In this document: positions 29,278-33,721 of the stretch, piece by piece
Position numbering within the stretch: the stretch's first letter is position 1
Layout of the letters: every line of letters begins with the position of its first letter
Assembly (NCBI GenBank): GCA_022072245.1
Contig: JAJVIA010000016.1
Coordinates: 47,461 to 81,181, forward strand
Direction of reading: 5' to 3'
Origin: Anaerolineae bacterium
Lineage (GTDB): Bacteria; Chloroflexota; Anaerolineae; UBA4142; SHND01
Length of the DNA: 33,721 nt
Notes under the pieces: model-generated
What the model was told of the DNA's origin: nothing
The model's database searches: none
What the model saw: the letters and a program-made list of their open reading frames with translations, nothing else
Program-made: the position numbers and the translations under genes

Positions 29278-30909
29278 ATGAGCGCTCAACCTGCGGCGAC
29301 GCAGAGCGGTATTCTCGGTCTAATCGAAAAAGTCGGCAACAAGGTGCCGCATCCGGTGATGATGTTTCTCTATCTCATCATCGGCGTCATCGTCCTTTCC
29401 GCGATTCTCAATCTTTTGGGCGTCAGCGTCACCGAAGAAATTGCCGTGCCGGTGCCGATGGATTCTATCGTCAACTTGTACGAAGATAGCGCGGCGCCGG
29501 GCTATTACAATCCGACACAACCCTACGATGAACAATTTACGATCCAAAAAGAGACGATTTCTATTCGCAGTCTCTTGAGCATCGAAGGGATTCGTTTTAT
29601 CTTTACCTCCTTCGTCCCGAACTTTTCCGGTTTTGCCGTCATTGGCATCACCTTTATCGCCCTCATGGGCGCAGGCGTAGCCGAAGAAGCCGGGTTGATG
29701 AACGCGCTCATCCGCAAGCTCGTCGCCGTCGCTCCGGCGGGCGCGCTCAGTTTCATCATTATCTTTGTCGGCGTGCTTTCGTCCGTCGCGTCGGATGCCG
29801 GATATTTGATTCTGATACCTTTGGCTGCCGCCGCCTTTCTAAGCGTAGGGCGACATCCCCTCGTTGGGTTGGCGGCGGCGTTTGCCGGGGTCGCCTCCAT
29901 TTTTACCGTCAATCTCATCCCTACCCCGATTGACGCCATGCTCACCGAAATCACAAATGAATCCATCGCGTTGGCGGGCGGGCAGCCGATTACGATTGCG
30001 GCGAATCTATTCTTCGGCATCGGTTCCTCCATCGTTCTCGCGCTCGTCGCCGCCATCGTCACCGAGAAAATTATTGCGCCGCGTCTCGGCGAATACAAGG
30101 GCCCCAAAGCCCATGCCGAAGGCGACAAAGAAGAAATTTCGCCGGAAGCGGAAGGTCGCGGTTTGCGCGCCGCGTTGTTTGGATTCTTGGCGATGCTCGT
30201 CGTCATTTTGATCCTCACCGTTCCGCCGGGCGCGCCCCTGCGCCGACCGGATGGACAAATCGAAGGCAATTCGCCGTTGATGGACAGCTTACTGTTTGTC
30301 ATCATGCTCTTTTTCTTGATTTCCGGCATCGCGTTTGGCAAAGCAGCCGGGACGCTCAAGGGCAGCGGCGACATTATCAAAGCCGTCACTAAAACGTTTG
30401 CCGGTCTCGCCGGACTGGTGTTCATGCTCTTGATGATTAGCCAGTTCATCGCCTTTTTTAATTACAGCAATTTGCCGCGCGTGATTGCGGTGGTCTTGGC
30501 GGGCATTCTCGAACAAGCCAATGTGGGCGCGCTGCCGCTTTTGCTTCTGATGATCCTCGTCATCGTGCTGCTCGACTTTATCATGCCGGGTTCGGTGCCG
30601 AAATGGGCAATTTTTGCGCCCATCTTTGTGCCGCTGTTTATCCGCTTGGGCGTTGCGCCCGAATCGGTGCTGGCGGCATATCGCATCGGCGACGCGCCGG
30701 TGAATTCGATTACGCCGTTGATGGTGTACCTGCCGTTCATTCTCACCATCGCGCAGCGTTATCAAAAAGAGGCGGGCATCGGCACAATCATTTCCCTGAT
30801 GATTCCGTACGTGATTGTGATTCTCGTCGCGTGGCTCATTCTCTTTGGCTTGTGGTTCGTATTGAATATCCCACTCGGCCCCGGCTATTTGCCGCAGCTT
30901 GCGCCGTGA
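29278..30909 (+). CDS. AbgT family transporter
   Basis: The 543-residue membrane protein has about 10-12 hydrophobic segments and typical AbgT marks. These are the N-terminal helix GLIEKVGNKVPHPVMMFLYLIIGVIV, a long first loop, FSGFAVIGITFIALMGAGVAEEAGLMNALIR, SSVASDAGYLILIPLAAAAF, FTVNLIPTPIDAMLTEI, the C-terminal half LDFIMPGSVPKWAIFAPIFVPLF and RIGDAPVNSITPLMVYLPFIL. In E. coli AbgT imports p-aminobenzoyl-glutamate. Other members (YdaH, MtrF) export sulfonamides, so direction and substrate are open. AAGGAGG precedes the ATG. Three peptidase genes upstream on the same strand suggest uptake of a peptide-like compound. Confidence 0.93.
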   Translation: MSAQPAATQSGILGLIEKVGNKVPHPVMMFLYLIIGVIVLSAILNLLGVSVTEEIAVPVPMDSIVNLYEDSAAPGYYNPTQPYDEQFTIQKETISIRSLLSIEGIRFIFTSFVPNFSGFAVIGITFIALMGAGVAEEAGLMNALIRKLVAVAPAGALSFIIIFVGVLSSVASDAGYLILIPLAAAAFLSVGRHPLVGLAAAFAGVASIFTVNLIPTPIDAMLTEITNESIALAGGQPITIAANLFFGIGSSIVLALVAAIVTEKIIAPRLGEYKGPKAHAEGDKEEISPEAEGRGLRAALFGFLAMLVVILILTVPPGAPLRRPDGQIEGNSPLMDSLLFVIMLFFLISGIAFGKAAGTLKGSGDIIKAVTKTFAGLAGLVFMLLMISQFIAFFNYSNLPRVIAVVLAGILEQANVGALPLLLLMILVIVLLDFIMPGSVPKWAIFAPIFVPLFIRLGVAPESVLAAYRIGDAPVNSITPLMVYLPFILTIAQRYQKEAGIGTIISLMIPYVIVILVAWLILFGLWFVLNIPLGPGYLPQLAP

Positions 30910-30915
30910 ACCTTG

Positions 30916-30951
30916 CAAGACCCAAGCGTTTTCAAAAACGCTTGGGTCTTG
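30916..30951. repeat. Perfect 16-bp stem hairpin after the AbgT gene
   Basis: CAAGACCCAAGCGTTT / AAACGCTTGGGTCTTG around TCAA. It begins six bases after the AbgT stop. It is placed like a terminator but is followed by TCCGAC, not a U-tract. Arms resemble the inverted repeat at the mreB promoter. Confidence 0.8.
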
Positions 30952-31047
30952 TCCGACATGATTTTCAAACGCCAAGCTAATGTTTGACGCTAGACAAGAA
31001 AACCGCTTTGGACAGCGCCGCGCGCGCGTATGGGAGTGAGCGTTAGG

Positions 31048-31731
31048 ATGTCGAGCGAACCCGTTACAACCAGCAACCGCTTTCTCGACCGTCTTATTTC
31101 AGAGGAACGACGCGCCGAAATTTTTCACAAGCGCATCGAAATCGCGTCCACCGTTTTACTCGCGTTGGCGACGATTGCGACGGCGTGGGGCGGTTATCAA
31201 TCCGCCAAGTGGGGCGGCGAGCAGACCAGCCATTCAGCCAAGTCGGCGACGGCCATCGTCAAAAGCGGACACTTTGCCAATTTGGCGGAACAGCGTCTTA
31301 CGCTTCAGGTGAACGTGTTCAGTCAATACGTCGAAGCCGTCAGCAAGGGAAACCTCACGTTTGCCGATTTTCTGGCTCAGCGCTTTCCCGAACCGCTCAA
31401 AACCGCAGCCGTCGCGTGGAAAAAAACGGACCCTTGGAACAATCCCGACGCGCCCGCCACGCCGTTTCAATTGCCCGAATTTGTTTTGGCGGAAACGGTT
31501 CAAGCCGAACATTGGGAGCAAGTCGCAACCATTGAAGCGGTGGCGGCGGAGGTCGCCAGTGAAATTTCGGATCGCTATCTGATGTTCACGATTATTTTCG
31601 CGTCGGTATTGTTTTTCGGCGGCGTGAGCGGCAAGTTTGGCTGGCAGCCGTTGGATATAGCGGTGTTGCTGATCGGCAGCATCGCGTTTCTGATTGGCTT
31701 GATAGTTATGTTCACTACGCCTATCATTTAG
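31048..31731 (+). CDS. Membrane protein of unknown function, three TM segments
   Basis: I do not recognise the family. The 227-residue product has a short charged N-terminus (FLDRLISEERRAEIFHKRIE), TM1 at about 33-53 (ASTVLLALATIATAWGGYQ), a soluble middle of about 115 residues and two C-terminal TMs (about 178-196 and 204-225). After TM1 comes AKWGGEQTSHSAKSATAIV, rich in small polar residues as in some sensor or signalling proteins. The layout recalls DUF4337-type proteins, but I cannot support that. The ATG at 31048 is chosen, with a weak GGAG 12 bases before. The ATG at 31030 would add six residues. A SHOCT-like remnant follows directly. Confidence 0.7.
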   Translation: MSSEPVTTSNRFLDRLISEERRAEIFHKRIEIASTVLLALATIATAWGGYQSAKWGGEQTSHSAKSATAIVKSGHFANLAEQRLTLQVNVFSQYVEAVSKGNLTFADFLAQRFPEPLKTAAVAWKKTDPWNNPDAPATPFQLPEFVLAETVQAEHWEQVATIEAVAAEVASEISDRYLMFTIIFASVLFFGGVSGKFGWQPLDIAVLLIGSIAFLIGLIVMFTTPII

Positions 31732-31742
31732 GTTTTATGCCA

Positions 31743-31846
31743 ATGCAATGTTGGGTGCGACCATTTGAAAAATTGGCGCAGCTGTACAAGCCGGGTTGTT
31801 GAACGATGAGGAATTTGCGGCAGCTCAAGCCAAGCTGTTGGGGTAG
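31743..31846 (+). pseudogene. Frameshifted SHOCT-domain remnant
   Basis: An ATG at 31743 opens a short frame that reads PFEKLAQLYK (31761-31790) and then stops at 31800-31802. In the next frame, from 31793, comes GLLNDEEFAAAQAKLLG and a TAG stop (31844-31846). Joined, they give the SHOCT pattern (leucine-rich helix, short turn, then D/E-E-F...K-LLG). One base appears to be missing near 31791. SHOCT is a short domain of about 30 residues, often at the C-terminus of membrane or stress proteins. It may be a decayed gene, an oligopeptide gene hit by a sequencing error, or a programmed shift; no slippery site is seen. Confidence 0.65.
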
Positions 31847-31872
31847 AAAAAACCTGACAATCCATTGAAATT

Positions 31873-31916
31873 AAAAAACGCGGCGCGGTTTGATTGCGCG
31901 CCGCGTTTTTTATTTT
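31873..31916. terminator. Bidirectional intrinsic terminator
   Basis: AAAAAACGCGGCGCG / CGCGCCGCGTTTTTT with a 9-base loop, followed by ATTTT. It closes the transcript of the unknown membrane protein and the SHOCT remnant. The rest of the gap up to the YceI-like gene (31917-32046) shows no clear promoter. Confidence 0.9.
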
Positions 31917-32046
31917 GGCGGATCGCCGTGAACGTTCTCTACGAATTCTCAGGTTCTTTTTAGCGTTTTCTCAGAAATATCCTGTATGCTCCCACCCTAA
32001 CAAGCAGTTTTGGCGTTTTGCCTGCTGACTCACAAGAGAGGTTTGT

Positions 32047-32841
32047 ATGATTCGCAATCTTTTATCCATCGCCATGATGGCGTTAACCGTTTCAATTTTT
32101 ATCGCGGGCTGTTCCGGTACGTCCGCGCCCACCGCCGCGCCGCCCACCGCCGCGCCGACGAATATGCCTGCGCCGACCAACGCGCCCGCGCCGACCAACG
32201 CGCCCGCGCCCACCAACGCGCCCGCGCCGACCAACGCGCCCACATCTACCAATGCCGCCGCGCCGACGAATGTGCCGTCAAGCGGAGGCGACGTTGCCAC
32301 CGTCACCCTCATCGCCGTGCCGGGCAAGAGTAAAGCCAATTATCGCGTGCGCGAACAACTGGCGAACGTATCGCTGCCGGGCGACGCGGTAGGCGTGACG
32401 GATCAATTGAGCGGTCAAATCGTCGGCAAGACGGATGGCACAATTGTTTCCGCCGACAGCAAATTTGTGGTGGACTTGACCACGCTCAAAAGCGACCAGA
32501 GTATGCGCGACGGTTTTATCCAGCGCGAAACTTTACGCACGTCGCAATATCCGAACGCGACCTTTGTGCCGACTGCCACATCCGGTTTGCCCGCCACCTT
32601 ACCGCCGACCGGACCCGTCACGTTTCAACTCATGGGCGACCTCACAATTCGCGATGTGACTAAAAATGTGACTTGGGACGTGAATTGTACGCCGACGAGC
32701 GCGACGGAAGGAACGTGTCACGCGAGTACCAAATTCACGTTCGACGATTTTGGGATTCCACAGCCGCGCGTGCCGCGCGTCCTGAGCATCGAAGATACCA
32801 TCACGCTCGAAGTGGATGTAGCGCTCCAAGTATCGCCCTGA
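32047..32841 (+). CDS. YceI-like lipoprotein
   Basis: The 264-residue protein has a lipoprotein signal (SIFIAGC, lipidated C22), an Ala/Pro/Thr/Asn linker (about 26-80) built from APTNAP repeats, and a YceI-like lipocalin-type domain (about 84-264). The domain shows AVPGKSKANYRVREQL, GKTDGTIVSADSKFVVDLTTLKSDQSMRDGFIQRETLRTSQYPNATFV, LMGDLTIRDVTKNVTWDVNC and FTFDDFGIPQP, all typical of YceI. Family members bind isoprenoid-like lipids; the ligand here is unknown. GAGAGG precedes the ATG. Two Cys (about 215 and 224) may pair. It has no operon partner and is followed by a bidirectional terminator. Confidence 0.93.
   Translation: MIRNLLSIAMMALTVSIFIAGCSGTSAPTAAPPTAAPTNMPAPTNAPAPTNAPAPTNAPAPTNAPTSTNAAAPTNVPSSGGDVATVTLIAVPGKSKANYRVREQLANVSLPGDAVGVTDQLSGQIVGKTDGTIVSADSKFVVDLTTLKSDQSMRDGFIQRETLRTSQYPNATFVPTATSGLPATLPPTGPVTFQLMGDLTIRDVTKNVTWDVNCTPTSATEGTCHASTKFTFDDFGIPQPRVPRVLSIEDTITLEVDVALQVSP
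32170..32241 (+). repeat. Four 18-bp tandem repeats in the YceI linker
   Basis: Unit GCGCCGACCAACGCGCCC, four copies, one with a single change (GCGCCCACC). Each encodes Ala-Pro-Thr-Asn-Ala-Pro. The copy number may vary between strains by slippage without breaking the frame, changing only linker length. Confidence 0.9.
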
Positions 32842-32860
32842 CGCCAAATGCTGCGTTCCG

Positions 32861-32904
32861 AAAAAAAAATAAAACCGCCGCGCAAAATCGCGCGGCGGTT
32901 TTTT
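32861..32904. terminator. Bidirectional intrinsic terminator
   Basis: AAAACCGCCGCGC / GCGCGGCGGTTTT with an AAAATC loop, T-run on the right, and a nine-base A-run on the left. It serves the convergent YceI-like and TolB-like genes. Confidence 0.9.
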
Positions 32905-32963
32905 ATTCCGGTTGGGCGGGTTCTTTGGCGTTCAACAAGTCACCGCCGCGCCGCTTGGCAAAT

Positions 32964-33721
32964 TCATTCCGGTTGTGACGCGACCGCATCCGTCCAACTC
33001 AACATGCGTCCCGCTTGAAAGTCGTACTGAATATCAATGGTGTCCGTTACATTTTTCAAAACTTGCTGCACGTTCGAGCCGTCGGCGTTCATGACAAAGA
33101 TTTCCCATTTCCCATTACGATTGGAGAGGAACATGATTTGCGAACCGTCGGGCGACCAGACGGGCGCGACATTGCTCGGATGTGTCAACGCCAGCACGAC
33201 ATCGCTCGTCAACAAATGCGCGTCACTGCCGTCCGCGTTCGCCACCGCGATCTGCCATGTCGGCGATTGCTGAACCATATACACAATTTTTGTGCCGTCG
33301 GGCGAATACTGCGGCGACATGATGCGTAATGGATTGTACGAATCGGATGTCACGCGCAAATCGCCAATGAAAGGATTCGCGGAAGGTTCACCCGTTGATA
33401 AAGTGGTCATCAAACCGATGGACGTGTCATTGTACGCAATGGTGCCGTCTACATTCCATGTCGGCGTGAAAGCGATTTCGCTCGAACGCACGTCGTGATA
33501 ACTGTTGTCGCTCAATGCGACTGCGCCCAATTTCCATTCGGTCGTCGCAGGCGTTTCCATACAGCGCCCGCGAAAACAGCGCGTCTCGCCGCCTTTGGTT
33601 GCGCCCTGATACGAAAACACAATTTCGGAATCGTCGGGACTCCAATCGGGCGAACGCGGTTCGTTCGTCGCGTAAATCAATTCCTCATTGCTGCCGTCGG
33701 CGTTGATGGTAAAAATCCCCG
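32964..33721 (-). CDS. TolB-like beta-propeller protein, C-terminal part (cut by window edge)
   Basis: The frame stays open to the right end of the window, so the start is not seen; 252 full codons precede the stop. It has several PD40/WD40-like repeats of the TolB type: SPDWSPDDSEIVFSY, TPTWNVDGTIAYND, SPQYSPDGTKIVYM, APVWSPDGSQIMFLSNRNGKWEIFVMNADGSNVQQV, and at the edge TINADGSNEELIYA. Such propellers are usually exported and bind proteins or ligands; in Chloroflexota they are often fused to sensor, peptidase or lipoprotein parts. The function depends on the unseen N-terminus. The two Cys in TRCFRGRC may form a loop disulfide. A TTG at 33680 is not a likely start because the repeat continues upstream. 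Confidence 0.88.
   Translation of the reverse strand, partial: GIFTINADGSNEELIYATNEPRSPDWSPDDSEIVFSYQGATKGGETRCFRGRCMETPATTEWKLGAVALSDNSYHDVRSSEIAFTPTWNVDGTIAYNDTSIGLMTTLSTGEPSANPFIGDLRVTSDSYNPLRIMSPQYSPDGTKIVYMVQQSPTWQIAVANADGSDAHLLTSDVVLALTHPSNVAPVWSPDGSQIMFLSNRNGKWEIFVMNADGSNVQQVLKNVTDTIDIQYDFQAGRMLSWTDAVASQPE

Noticed and set aside
30916-30951. Ordinary rho-independent terminator after the AbgT gene
   Set aside because: The stem is perfect but no U-tract follows on either strand, so I list it as a hairpin only.
32170-32241. Short repeats resembling a CRISPR array
   Set aside because: The units are contiguous without spacers, in frame, and encode a Pro-rich linker of the YceI lipoprotein.

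Overview
The window looks like chromosomal DNA of an uncultured Chloroflexota bacterium, probably Anaerolineae-like. This is inference: there is no rRNA or other decisive taxonomic marker. The clues are a GC-rich sequence crowded with alternating GCGCGC words, a large polytopic '6-pyruvoyl-tetrahydropterin synthase-related' (GT-C-like) membrane protein, XdhC encoded as two separate short genes, Ala/Pro/Thr-rich linkers in exported proteins, and a subtilase ending in YLPLILR. No phage, transposon, integrase or CRISPR array is visible. It reads as ordinary core plus light accessory genome.

Layout. (1) 1-9.2 kb is a cell-shape and division region read on the minus strand. mreB, mreC, mreD and a large membrane protein form one unit. 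mrdA (PBP2) and minC form a second unit with its own promoter. A plus-strand PNPOx-like flavoprotein gene with its own terminator separates the two. PBP2 carries an extra C-terminal beta-sandwich-like domain. (2) 9.4-12.1 kb holds rplY (ribosomal protein L25), divergent from hpt, then a class I aminotransferase that converges on hpt through a shared terminator. (3) 12.3-19.3 kb is a long minus-strand run: subtilase, small secreted protein, TlpA-like thioredoxin, two-part XdhC, family 4 glycosyltransferase, methyltransferase, acyl-CoA thioesterase and a small SemiSWEET-like membrane protein. Several of these genes overlap or nearly abut, as in an operon. (4) 19.4-21.2 kb holds a DinB-family gene whose promoter implies a leaderless mRNA, a two-LysM secreted protein with a long structured leader, a GC-rich gene-free stretch ending in an orphan terminator, and a complete tRNA-Asp unit. 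(5) 21.4-30.9 kb is all plus strand: an exported protein with one LysM and four META domains, an MFS transporter, three peptidases (M20 dipeptidase, PepT, M17 leucyl aminopeptidase) and an AbgT-family transporter. (6) 31.0-33.7 kb holds an unknown membrane protein, a frameshifted SHOCT remnant, a YceI-like lipoprotein and the C-terminal part of a TolB-like propeller protein cut by the window edge.

How the genes fit together. MreBCD and PBP2 form the elongation machinery and MinC the division-site inhibitor; MinD is probably just outside the left edge. The peptidases and AbgT suggest use of peptides or aminoacyl-glutamate compounds. Many secreted or anchored proteins (LysM, META, subtilase, YceI, TlpA) point to an envelope-active cell.

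I found no clear new multi-gene system. The best leads are a perfect 38-bp loopless palindrome between pepA and the AbgT gene, two distant inverted repeats with related arms, the orphan terminator with a possible small RNA, the LysM leader, the PBP2 fusion, the LysM-META array and the SHOCT pseudogene.
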